Source of the DNA: Planctomycetaceae bacterium
Lineage (GTDB): Bacteria; Planctomycetota; Planctomycetia; Planctomycetales; Planctomycetaceae
Length of the DNA stretch: 35,308 nucleotides
Reading direction: 5' to 3'
Assembly (NCBI GenBank): GCA_021732415.1
Contig: JAKFVC010000250.1
Coordinates: 1-35,308, forward strand
Below are positions 16,805 through 23,968 of this stretch, one piece after another. Below the pieces are notes generated by a model. It was given only the letters and a program-made list of their open reading frames with translations. It was not told the DNA's origin and made no database searches. A program made the translations under genes and the position numbers. Position 1 is the first letter of the stretch; every line of letters begins with the position of its first letter.

Positions 16805-18229
16805 TTAGAAAGCATCGTCTTCATTATCGACGAGTTGCCGATCTAAATCACGATAGGCTTCGCCCGAGTTATATAGACGGATGCGTTCTGCGCAGTCAGC
16901 GCGCTCTGTGGCCGGTGCTAACCGAGATCCTTCCTTGGTCCAGCGTACGGCTTCTTCGAAGTCGCCAGCTTCGGCATGCGCGGCGCCCAAGGTACCGAGG
17001 CAATACCATTGCGAATAATCGCATAACTCACACGCTTTGGTTGCATGCTCGACGGCTTTGTCTCCATCGCGGAATTGCGCGTCGGGAGCGGTTGCCAGGC
17101 TCCAGGCAAGGTTATTGTGCGCGGTAAAGTTTTTCGGGTCGAGTTTGATCGCTGCTAACAGGTCGGCATTTTCACTGGCGTAGTCTCCAATCACGTAATG
17201 GGCCATCGCTCGCGAGATCAACATCTCTGGCGATTGTGGGTCTAACTGGATCGCTTGTTTGAAATCGGCGAGCGCTTTGTCGAATTCCTTGCGCGCCAGA
17301 AGGTGCATTCCCCGTCGGGAATACGACGGGCCGTCAGGTGGCACGGGTTCCCAATTTCCCGGACCCAGGAACTGCTGGGCAATCTCGGCCAATCCCATGC
17401 CCAGGACGTCGCGCGCTGCGCTGTCGCCTGCGTCATCGGCACAGGCGCGTCGCACGAACTCGGGCAGCCGCTGCTTGTGAGTTGATGTGATCAAACGGAA
17501 CATGATTTGGGCGAATTGGTAAGAGAACTGTTGCATTCCGTCCAGCGCGAAGAACCCGTCTCCCCACCAGAACTCGTTCAGCCCCTGCTCCCGCCAAAAC
17601 TCCCTGTTGGCCGACGCTTGCTCGGAATTGATCTTGAATCGAGACCAGGCAGGCAAGGCCGCCTCTTCCGCCATCTGTGTAATGCCTTCTTCGAGCCATA
17701 GCGGCAGATTGAGATGCCCCAGACAAGCATGGGTAATCTCGTGGAGAACCGTGCGCTCCAGGATCTCGATCGTCGCCGATCGCAGAGCCACGTGTACCAG
17801 GCTGCTGCTACGGAAACACATGCCGATCGATTGGACGGCGCCGGCGGCCGGATCGAATGGAGACGTATAGCGTCCGTACGTTCTGTCATCCTTAAACAGC
17901 AGCAGAACAATGGGCCCCCGCCGACTTTCTGAAGCCAAGTCGCCCAGGGCAGTCTGGATCTCTACCAGGCCCGCTTCAGCAAAGTCAAGCAATCGCTCCA
18001 TGTACGGGAAATTGCTCGGCGCGAAGAGCAGCAAATTCTTGCTGAGCATGGCCCGATTGTTTTTGCCCAAGGCCCGGTCGAGCCGGTCGAGCCATTGGTC
18101 CACAACGTCGGTCCAGGCTTGCGTCTGTTCTGCCTGAGGAACATGCTTGGCAATCCACCGACCGACCACGTCCCAATCGACCCGTGGCAGGGGGTAGGCT
18201 CGGGCGATCTTAGCCAGGCGTACGGTCAT
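16805..18229 (-). CDS. Gluzincin-like metallopeptidase with TPR repeats
   Basis: A 474-aa protein from the ATG at 18229; an in-frame TTG 48 bases upstream is possible. Residues about 105-190 resemble the peptidase-MA/DUF1570 fold. They contain the zinc motif HEITH at 163-167 (two His ligands and the catalytic Glu) and, 13 to 14 residues on, LWLEEGITQMAEE with the likely third ligand Glu. Residues about 300-470 are TPR repeats, for example ALADFKQAIQLDPQSPEM and ENADLLAAIKLDPKNFTAHN. No signal peptide is seen, unlike most members, so either it is cytoplasmic or the start is misjudged. The Glu and His set is complete, so it is probably active; the substrate is unknown. It follows the toxin-antitoxin pair on the same strand after an 85-base gap. 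Confidence 0.85.
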   Translation of the reverse strand: MTVRLAKIARAYPLPRVDWDVVGRWIAKHVPQAEQTQAWTDVVDQWLDRLDRALGKNNRAMLSKNLLLFAPSNFPYMERLLDFAEAGLVEIQTALGDLASESRRGPIVLLLFKDDRTYGRYTSPFDPAAGAVQSIGMCFRSSSLVHVALRSATIEILERTVLHEITHACLGHLNLPLWLEEGITQMAEEAALPAWSRFKINSEQASANREFWREQGLNEFWWGDGFFALDGMQQFSYQFAQIMFRLITSTHKQRLPEFVRRACADDAGDSAARDVLGMGLAEIAQQFLGPGNWEPVPPDGPSYSRRGMHLLARKEFDKALADFKQAIQLDPQSPEMLISRAMAHYVIGDYASENADLLAAIKLDPKNFTAHNNLAWSLATAPDAQFRDGDKAVEHATKACELCDYSQWYCLGTLGAAHAEAGDFEEAVRWTKEGSRLAPATERADCAERIRLYNSGEAYRDLDRQLVDNEDDAF

Positions 18230-18314
18230 GCTTTGATTTACCTCTTTCGATTTTGAAGTCGCCTCTCTCTTAAGCAAGAGTTGGTCGAGAAAGAGTCATG
18301 CGTCGTTGTCCATC

Positions 18315-18578
18315 TCAACCGATCAGCGCATCGTAATCCGCATGTGACCCGATCCAGAACCAAGTGACGGTATTGCCTTCCAGTCGCCCCAATGCGCGCC
18401 ATCCCAATCCCACTCGTACTGAGTACAGTCCTACGTGTCCTTGAATCGGCTTGAAGCGCAGTCCGGGATGTGAAGGGGTTGTGCGCCAGACCGAATACGC
18501 ACGGCGTGCTTGCTCTTGAACCTCGTTGGGGAGCCGCGCGAAGCAGTCCATGAAATCGGCAGTGACGATGGAGTTCAC
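18315..18578 (-). CDS. RelE/ParE-like toxin
   Basis: An 87-aa protein of the RelE/ParE superfamily by pattern. It has an N-terminal helix (FARLPNEVQEQARRAYSVW) and a strand-rich C-terminal half with YSVRVGLGWRALGRLEG and the closing FWIGSHADYDALIG, the usual site of the last strand and terminal residues. RelE-type members cut mRNA on the ribosome and ParE-type members poison gyrase; which one applies cannot be told. The GTG start overlaps the antitoxin stop by 4 bases (GTGA), showing translational coupling. Confidence 0.78.
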   Translation of the reverse strand: MNSIVTADFMDCFARLPNEVQEQARRAYSVWRTTPSHPGLRFKPIQGHVGLYSVRVGLGWRALGRLEGNTVTWFWIGSHADYDALIG

Positions 18579-18793
18579 AGGTCATCGAACCCGGCGGTTC
18601 GGCATTGGCCCGTCCGTACTTGCTCCTCTGCCCGCAACACGAGTGCTGCCAGCTTGCCCGGCGAGCGAGTCAGGGACTGCTCCCATTTCCGGTCGTCCTC
18701 GATCTCAGCGAGGATGAGGGCCGCTATGGCATCTTGCTCGAGGTCCGAGAGCTTCCGCGCTTCGGCCACGGCTTGATCAAGCAACTGCGACAT
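18575..18793 (-). CDS. Antitoxin of the RelE/ParE-like pair
   Basis: A 72-aa acidic, helical protein placed directly upstream of the toxin, the usual order for type II modules. GGAG lies 8 bases before the ATG at 18793. The sequence follows the pattern of ParE-partner antitoxins: an N-terminal helix with ARKLSDLEQDAIAALILAEI, then DRKWEQSL and an alanine-rich helix ending near TAGFDDL. No obvious ribbon-helix-helix or HTH DNA-binding motif is seen, so autoregulation may need other factors. Confidence 0.75.
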   Translation of the reverse strand: MSQLLDQAVAEARKLSDLEQDAIAALILAEIEDDRKWEQSLTRSPGKLAALVLRAEEQVRTGQCRTAGFDDL

Positions 18794-18951
18794 CAACGCA
18801 ACTCCACTGAATTGATCGTTCGAAGATCTGATTGAAGGTCTTGTCTCTTATTGTCTGCGTCTGATGAGAGCGCGGCAAGACACGTATTCGAATTCGTGCC
18901 AATCCTATGGGGGACAGCCGCACTGTCAGGTATCACGGGCATGCTGCTTTC

Positions 18952-19269
18952 TCAGCTACGGCCACACAGGACGAGTCGCTTCTCGGAGATCTTGACGTTG
19001 AATCCGTCTGACGCCGTTCCCACCATTTTGTTGATGGACGAGCAGCCCAAGTTGCCGTAGCTCATGATGCAATTGCGGAGCTGTGTCGGACTGTTCTGGG
19101 CGCCCCAGAGGATGGGCGTGTAGATGAGGTTGATCTCAGCCAGGCTCACGCGGTCCACTTCTTGCCGCGAGGCGAACCAGCAGACGGGGCCGAACGAGAG
19201 TAGGTAAAACGCGGCCGACATCAGCAGGCCCGCCCAGACTCTCGAACAACTTTGGCTTTGTGTTTCCAT
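18952..19269 (-). CDS. Small membrane-anchored protein of planctomycete type
   Basis: A 105-aa protein from the ATG at 19269; a longer frame from further upstream is possible and the start is uncertain because no good ribosome site is seen. One transmembrane segment, GLLMSAAFYLLSFGPVCWF (about residues 13-31), follows a short polar N-terminus. The FYLLSFGPVCW pattern, followed by a polar segment and IYTPILWGAQNSP, recalls small single-pass proteins common in planctomycetes. Function unknown. Confidence 0.6.
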   Translation of the reverse strand: METQSQSCSRVWAGLLMSAAFYLLSFGPVCWFASRQEVDRVSLAEINLIYTPILWGAQNSPTQLRNCIMSYGNLGCSSINKMVGTASDGFNVKISEKRLVLCGRS

Positions 19270-19589
19270 CTCTTTTTTGACCCGTCGTAGCGATTGGTTT
19301 CCTTTCCGAAACATAGCTTGGACTGCGACTCGAGAATCGGGACTGAACAACATTGATCCTGATTCCGAGTGGGTCTATGCCGGATGTCGGAGTTGACGCG
19401 GATCGCTCGTGAGAGGTTCGCTCGTCGCGGCTGATTCGGCAGCGCCTGGCTATGGGTTGAAACATCCCCAATCGTCATTCGCGGAAAACTCCAAAAAATT
19501 GGTAGAACTGGTTTGATTTCTCTAAACGGTCTCGGTAGGCTGCTGTCAGGTTTGTGGGATTTGTGCCCAAAACGATCTTTGACAAGCGA

Positions 19590-19633
19590 TTGATTGTGGG
19601 TTTGCGGCCCAGTATGATCGGTCTAGTATGATC
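19590..19633 (+). promoter_or_regulatory. Candidate promoter and direct repeat before MraZ-like gene
   Basis: TTGATT (19590-19595) and TATGAT (19613-19618) are 17 bases apart, matching sigma-70-type spacing. The -10 lies within a 9-bp direct repeat, AGTATGATC at 19611-19619 and 19625-19633, with a period of 14 bases. It is 66 bases before the ATG of the MraZ-like gene and might be an operator. TGGG, part of the known MraZ binding site, occurs at 19555 and 19597 but not in tight tandem. Confidence 0.4.
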
Positions 19634-19698
19634 TAGTGCACCGGACGTGTTGCCGGCGCGTATCAGTCTTCTGTGGACGTCTTGGCCTGCGTGGTGTG

Positions 19699-20205
19699 AT
19701 GGACTCCAGCCCCTCCGATTACAACCTGAAAGAGGGTTTCCTGACCGGAGAATGGAAGCGGTCCTTCGACGATCGGTTTCGTCTTTCTCTGCCAACGGAA
19801 ATGGCAGAGGCAATTACGGACCCGGCTGGCGACACCATACTGGCGAAGGAACGTTACGGATGTCTGAGTCTCTGGCGGGCCGCGGATTGGCAAAAACGGA
19901 TTGATGATGGCGTCGGCTTGATTCGCCAGAAGATTAGCGCAGGTCGCATGGAACAGCGGTTCAGCGATGTGCAACGACTCGGTCGGCTGCTGTCGACCCG
20001 ATTCAAGACGGTTCGGTTGGCAAATCGGTCACGGCTGGTAGTTCCCGAAGGTTTTCGTGAATTCCTGGACGTGCCCGCCAGTGGCGAAGTCATGCTGGTT
20101 GGCGCTGTCATCTGTGTCGAAATCTGGAATCCCAAAGCGTGGCAGGAATGCCTGAAACTGGAGATGCCTGAGTTCGGCCCGTTGTTCAAAGAGCTCTCTG
20201 GTTGA
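19699..20205 (+). CDS. MraZ-like (double AbrB-type) regulator, orphan
   Basis: A 168-aa protein from the ATG at 19699. Two SpoVT-AbrB-type half-barrels can be seen. The first, at about residues 18-40, is [18 protein letters not shown], in the place of the usual D-x-K-G-R motif. The second, at about 105-150, is [18 protein letters not shown] followed by [20 protein letters not shown], very close to the MraZ C-terminal signature of a hydrophobic VG strand and EIW. The usual DxxGR motifs are degenerate in both halves (DDRFR and ANRSR). MraZ normally binds repeats upstream of its own gene and heads the division and cell wall cluster with mraW; no such genes lie nearby here. The ribosome site is weak, so the start is moderately sure. 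Confidence 0.82.
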   Translation: MDSSPSDYNLKEGFLTGEWKRSFDDRFRLSLPTEMAEAITDPAGDTILAKERYGCLSLWRAADWQKRIDDGVGLIRQKISAGRMEQRFSDVQRLGRLLSTRFKTVRLANRSRLVVPEGFREFLDVPASGEVMLVGAVICVEIWNPKAWQECLKLEMPEFGPLFKELSG

Positions 20206-20388
20206 TGAGTCTCGCAGCATTCTCCAATGAGGGGAGAGGCATCCAGCGCCACGGAGGGGCGATCCCGGGTGATCGTACCAACGGACTATTACGAGCAGCG
20301 AGATTTATTGCACCAAAGGATTCAGCGAACGGCCCATTCGAAAGCAGACTCACACCGATCACTCACAGACCCGGCGATGGAACCACCC
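20206..20388. other. Start of palindrome-rich gap
   Basis: No gene is supported between the MraZ-like gene and the repeat cluster. The 729-base gap up to 20934 is otherwise almost wholly occupied by families L, E and K. Confidence 0.4.
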
Positions 20389-20530
20389 TCGGCCCGGCTG
20401 GCGTAAGTTGATCAGAAAAGTGCTCACTCAGTCAGCACCATAGCAACCGACCAATTTCGTAACTTCTACGCACCATGGAAGGGCAGGTTGGCACGGAAGC
20501 CACTTTTCTGATTAATGCCAGCCGGGCCGA
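20389..20530. repeat. Family L split inverted repeat
   Basis: TCGGCCCGGCTGGC (20389-20402) pairs with 20517-20530, and ATCAGAAAAGTG (20411-20422) pairs with 20501-20512. The two pairings are perfect (14 and 12 bp), with short unpaired spacers between. The enclosed 78 bases contain no gene. Confidence 0.9.
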
Positions 20531-20547
20531 ATCTTTTCTTTGAGTCG

Positions 20548-20925
20548 GCGTATCGTGGGACGGGTCTCCAGGCCCGTCCGTCCCGCTGCCAGATCATGAA
20601 GAACACGCTGGACGAAGAGTTTTGGAACACTAATCTACGCTAATCAACACTGATCAATACAAATACAAAACAAGCCGAGATCTCACTGGGAGGTCTCGGC
20701 TTGAGGTCTTCTGGATTAGCGAAGATTAGTGGAGATCAGTGTTCAAAACTTCTTCTGCTGGCGTGCTTCGATTAGGCGGTGCAGAGGGTTGGTATCGCGT
20801 TTCCATCCTACGGGCTTGTCGCTACGCGATTGGTTTTCGACAACGTCGACGTCACTCGATTTCGCGAGAGTCGAATGCATTGCGACAGGGCACGGACGGG
20901 CCTGGAGACCCGTCCCACGATACGC
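20548..20925. repeat. Family E inverted repeat pair 1, enclosing family K
   Basis: Perfect 34-bp arms (20548-20581 and 20892-20925) face each other across 310 bases. Each arm is also a hairpin, since GGACGGG pairs with CCCGTCC around TCTCCAGG. The right arm ends 10 bases from the stop codon of the coproheme decarboxylase gene, so it could act as its 3' end structure. Confidence 0.95.
20614..20756. repeat. Family K imperfect inverted repeat with inner hairpin
   Basis: The outer arms (20614-20645 and 20714-20756) share AACACT, ATCT and CGCTAATC segments as inverted copies, with an 11-base gap in one arm. Inside is a strong stem, CAAGCCGAGA (20671-20680) with TCTCGGCTTG (20694-20703). The whole lies within the family E arms. 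Confidence 0.85.
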
Positions 20926-20934
20926 TCCTCGTCT

Positions 20935-21792
20935 TTACAACTTCAAGTGCTTGATCGCTTCGATCGGGCTCATGATGTAGCTGATGTAGAACGGGCCGAA
21001 TTCGGCGTACTTCGCTGAGGCTTCGTCGAAGCGCATGCCGTAGACGATCTCTTTGACGAACTCGGGGGCGCGGGCCCACAGCGTGACGCCCCACTCGAAG
21101 TCGTCGAAGCCGGTCGAGGCCGTGATCAACTGCGAGACCTTGCCGGCGAACATCATGCCGCTGCGGCCGTGTTCGGCCATCATGTCCATCCGCTTGCTGA
21201 AGGGCTGCGTGTACCAGTTGGCGTGAGGGTCTCGGATCTTGTTCATCGGATAGAAGGTCATGACGGGCCAGGCCGGGAATTCCGGATAGAGCCGTTGCTT
21301 GTTCATGGCCTCTTCGCGGCCGGCATAGGCCTTCATCTTGGCTTCATAGGCGGGGCTACCCGGTGCGGTCCCTTCGAGTCGCAGGCGGTCGCCGTATTGT
21401 TCCAGACTCGGGACGTATTCGGAGACTTCCGTGATCGAGACGAACGAATAGACTGGTTCCAGGGCCGGGCCCATCAGGCTGGCGCGGATCGCTTGTTGGA
21501 CGGCGTCCAGGACCAGCGGGTCGGGGTCGCACATCATCAGGCCGAGGTCTGCCTTGTGGCCGGAGACGATAGACGTCTGGATGCGGGCGGGGGCTCCGGG
21601 ACGCTTGGGGTCCAGGATTTCGGCGAGTTCGATGCGGGCCTCATCGCGGGCGCTGTCGGTGCCCTCGCCTTCGAGCATCTCGAGGCCTTCTTGATTGACC
21701 GCGTAGTACAAATGGAGGCAATGCCAGCCGGTGGACATGCGGGTTGTCGGTTCGGGCAGATTGCCGCTGGGGGGGCCGGGTGGTCGTGACAT
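20935..21792 (-). CDS. chdC: Coproheme decarboxylase ChdC (HemQ)
   Basis: A 285-aa enzyme that converts coproheme III to haem b by two oxidative decarboxylations, the last step of the coproporphyrin-dependent pathway. Residues 181-187 are YPMNKIR, supplying the catalytic Tyr (181) and the propionate-binding Lys (185), and EHG at 207-209 supplies the proximal haem ligand His208. The Tyr-Lys and Tyr-His spacings (4 and 27) equal those of characterised enzymes (Y145, K149 and H172 in the Geobacillus protein). Later motifs STGFDDFEWGVTLWA and MRFDEASAKYAEFGPFY are also typical. It is somewhat longer than usual (about 250 aa) because of extra residues around 133-170. I chose ATG 21792 over a TTG nine bases upstream. 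Inverted repeats lie just beyond both ends of the gene. Confidence 0.95.
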   Translation of the reverse strand: MSRPPGPPSGNLPEPTTRMSTGWHCLHLYYAVNQEGLEMLEGEGTDSARDEARIELAEILDPKRPGAPARIQTSIVSGHKADLGLMMCDPDPLVLDAVQQAIRASLMGPALEPVYSFVSITEVSEYVPSLEQYGDRLRLEGTAPGSPAYEAKMKAYAGREEAMNKQRLYPEFPAWPVMTFYPMNKIRDPHANWYTQPFSKRMDMMAEHGRSGMMFAGKVSQLITASTGFDDFEWGVTLWARAPEFVKEIVYGMRFDEASAKYAEFGPFYISYIMSPIEAIKHLKL

Positions 21793-21825
21793 GTTGTTCA
21801 ATGCTTTCTATGGATCGATGACGTC

Positions 21826-22032
21826 GTGGGACGGGTCTCCTGGCCCGTCCGTCCCCCAATCTCCGCTTGAAACCCGATGTTTTCTGACAGGCCTATCAGC
21901 GTCCTTCGGGAGCGACCATCATTTCAGATGAAGACTGCAGCGTGTTGTCTCTTCGGTGCTGGCGTTCGAGTCATGGCATTCCACATCGAGTTCGCCTGAG
22001 AATTGACGGACGGGCCAGGAGACCCGTCCCAC
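21826..22032. repeat. Family E inverted repeat pair 2
   Basis: Perfect 28-bp arms at 21826-21853 and 22005-22032 are separated by 151 bases. Each has the same GGACGGG/CCCGTCC hairpin as pair 1, with TCTCCTGG in the loop in place of TCTCCAGG. The left arm begins 34 bases upstream of the coproheme decarboxylase start codon. Confidence 0.95.
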
Positions 22033-22372
22033 CAGCATCGCAGCTTACAAATATTGCAGCGGAATGCCACGCGTTCGGGCAGTGAGCATCACCATTTGGC
22101 AGACAATCCCTTCAGAAATCAGAATCGCCTTCACAATTCTCAAAAATTCTAAGATCGAGACTGCCGAGTCGCAACTGACTCTAACTGATGACGATCTCAG
22201 GCTTTGTGATTTGCGACTCCGGCGTGCTGGGTGGAAAGCTCGGGCGACTTTAGCTTTTCTGTGAATTCTCGCGAAAATAAGAGTGACATTTTGCCAGCAT
22301 TAGGTACGCTAATTTCTAGCGAGGCTGAAGGATCAAAGTCGGGCCGTTTTGAATTTTATGGAGATCGTTACC
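22033..22372. other. Gap without gene upstream of BON-like gene
   Basis: About 340 bases with a short A/T-rich stretch (22260-22300) that may hold a promoter. No gene or clear repeat is seen. Confidence 0.35.
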
Positions 22373-22714
22373 ATGCCCAGTAGTGTGCTCACGAGTCCAC
22401 GGCCAAATCTGCGGTTTGATGACCACGAGACCTCGTCCGGCTTGATGGTTGCCGCCGACCCCCTGCTCTCCTGTCACGAGGTTGAGCAACGTGTTTGGAG
22501 CGAGCTTCAAACCATTCCGGGGGTCCATTTCTCCACCCTCGTCGTGCGTCGGATGCGAGACGGCTTCTGCATCGACGGTGTCATGGACGATGACGGCGAC
22601 AAGACGCCGTTTGATGTCTGCCGGCTGGTTCGAGCCTTAGCTCCCGGCCACTCGGTCGTCAATCGGCTTGTGGTTCGTCAACCGGTGAGTTCGTCGCCGA
22701 ATTTGCCGCGGTAG
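22373..22714 (+). CDS. Small BON-like protein
   Basis: A 113-aa protein from the ATG at 22373, chosen because GGAG lies 9 bases upstream and no such site precedes earlier ATGs. Residues about 40-105 follow the BON-domain pattern: a helix with VEQRVWSELQTIPGV, a strand pair with TLVVRRMRDGFCIDGVM, then a second helix and NRLVVRQP. BON domains are small membrane-associated or binding modules. There is no signal peptide here, so this member may be cytoplasmic. The assignment rests on pattern only. Confidence 0.65.
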   Translation: MPSSVLTSPRPNLRFDDHETSSGLMVAADPLLSCHEVEQRVWSELQTIPGVHFSTLVVRRMRDGFCIDGVMDDDGDKTPFDVCRLVRALAPGHSVVNRLVVRQPVSSSPNLPR

Positions 22715-22781
22715 TTTTCTCTCAGGCATTTCGCCGCTGAATTTCGTGTCCAATTCAGTCAGTGTATTGCGAAGTTGAAGA

Positions 22782-23069
22782 ATGGATTCATCAACCAAGC
22801 CGTCGCGCGGATACTATGCGCTGCTGATATTGGCGTTACTGTGCGTGTACGTTTTCGGCTACGGAGTATTGCGCTGGCGGAAGGTGCTTGTGCGGTATGA
22901 GTCATATACTGTGGGAGGTCTCGGCCCTCGGGTGTCAGAGATTCTCGCGGGACATGATCTCAGGACAAGTGGCGTCGGCGCGTTCAAGAATCTGATTGCC
23001 GCTCCATTGGCCAATTTCTATTGGCCGTTGTGTTGGCTGGAAGCATCTGTCCGCACATTGCCCAGGTGA
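22782..23069 (+). CDS. Small membrane protein with repeat-supplied stop
   Basis: A 95-aa protein. Residues about 10-28 (YYALLILALLCVYVFGYG) form one transmembrane helix, and the rest is a polar/hydrophobic mix ending WLEASVRTLPR. It resembles the protein at 23408-23770: both have a YVxxYxxxRW end to the membrane helix and an (A/S)PL...EAS C-terminal block. The stop codon (23067-23069) lies inside a cut-off family C palindrome arm beginning at 23061, so the last residues were probably replaced by repeat insertion. The ribosome site is weak. Confidence 0.55.
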   Translation: MDSSTKPSRGYYALLILALLCVYVFGYGVLRWRKVLVRYESYTVGGLGPRVSEILAGHDLRTSGVGAFKNLIAAPLANFYWPLCWLEASVRTLPR

Positions 23070-23093
23070 GCCGGGTGCCGTGAGGCCCCGGAC
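23061..23093. repeat. Family C, single truncated arm
   Basis: CCCAGGTGAGCCGGGTGCCG and the following GAGGCCCCGGAC match one arm of the complete element at 12139-12220, but no second arm follows. It overlaps the end of the small membrane-protein gene and provides its TGA stop. Confidence 0.88.
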
Positions 23094-23139
23094 AATTCGC
23101 ATTATCGTCCTTCTAAGTGCGATCTCGGCAAGCCGGTAT

Positions 23140-23267
23140 TGGGAGGGCGAGGCTCCCGCCGAGCCTAAAGCGAGCTTTAGCTCGGCGTCCGCCGGAGGCA
23201 TCGGACGGGCCTCCGGCGGACGCCGACCTGCGGTCGTACTAGGCTCGGCGGGAGCCTCGCCCTCCCA
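23140..23267. repeat. Family D nested palindrome, copy 2
   Basis: This copy has the same outer arms (GGGAGGGCGAGGCTCCCGCC and complement) and inner CGGCGTCCGCCGGAGG stem as at 13986-14118, with a slightly shorter loop. With copy 3 it brackets the small membrane-protein gene at 23408-23770. Confidence 0.93.
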
Positions 23268-23407
23268 TTACGTCGAAACATGCTTCACGGCGTTGCTCGA
23301 TGGCGCAATTTGCTCTTGCTGCCGGTGGACTGCTGGATTCAGATGATGGTTTCGATGTTTATCGAAGTGTCCTGAATACCTCCAGCTTCATAGATCAGCG
23401 TTATTTC

Positions 23408-23770
23408 ATGCCGCCCAGCGCGTCTGCCTTAATTGAGCGATCAGATTGTCATTCCGCGTCGGAGAGCTTGGAATCTCCTGCGCTGACCGTGCGGTGGCCT
23501 AACACCTTGGCGATCGTGGGAATTCTGTTGACGACGTACGTATCGACCTATGCCCTGATGCGGTGGTACGAGCAGATTGGGTCTCGGCAGGTGCTCAGCC
23601 TGCACGATTTTTCGAATCGGAAAACGAAGATTTACTCGCGATTCGATTCTCGGATATCGGACAACCGCCTGTCCATAAACGCCACCGCGATTCGCACGTC
23701 ACCGCTGTATGCTCCCATGGTGCGTTTGGAAGAAGCGTCCTGGGACCTCTGGGAGCGGTTTAAGGAATAA
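23408..23770 (+). CDS. Small membrane protein, relative of the preceding gene
   Basis: A 120-aa protein from the ATG at 23408; another in-frame ATG at 23300 is possible and neither has a good ribosome site. One transmembrane helix (NTLAIVGILLTTYVSTYALM, about residues 31-50) is followed by a polar region (SNRKTKIYSRFDSRISDNRL) and a C-terminal helix with MVRLEEASWDLWERFKE. It looks like a diverged duplicate of the gene at 22782-23069. Function unknown. Confidence 0.55.
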   Translation: MPPSASALIERSDCHSASESLESPALTVRWPNTLAIVGILLTTYVSTYALMRWYEQIGSRQVLSLHDFSNRKTKIYSRFDSRISDNRLSINATAIRTSPLYAPMVRLEEASWDLWERFKE

Positions 23771-23814
23771 GGGGCCTTCTCGTAGCCTCACATTCAATTC
23801 GAGCGTGATTGCGA

Positions 23815-23943
23815 TGGGAGGGCGAGGCTCCCGCCGAGCCTAAGACGAGCTTTAGCTCGGCGTCCGCCGGAGGCATCGAACGGGTGCCTCCGGCGGACGC
23901 CGACCTGTGGTCGTACTAGGCTCGGCGGGAGCCTCGCCCTCCC
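23815..23943. repeat. Family D nested palindrome, copy 3
   Basis: The same nested design as copies 1 and 2, with outer 27-base class arms and an inner CGGCGTCCGCCGGAGG stem. It ends 25 bases from the stop codon of the ThuA gene on the reverse strand and follows the stop of the membrane-protein gene, so it sits between two convergent 3' ends. Confidence 0.93.
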
Positions 23944-23968
23944 GAAAACTGGCTTTTCAAACACGCAC

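Noticed and set aside
20935-21792. Chlorite dismutase
   Set aside because: Same superfamily, but the YPMNKIR Tyr/Lys and EHG spacing fits coproheme decarboxylase, and the distal Arg context of true chlorite dismutases is not seen.
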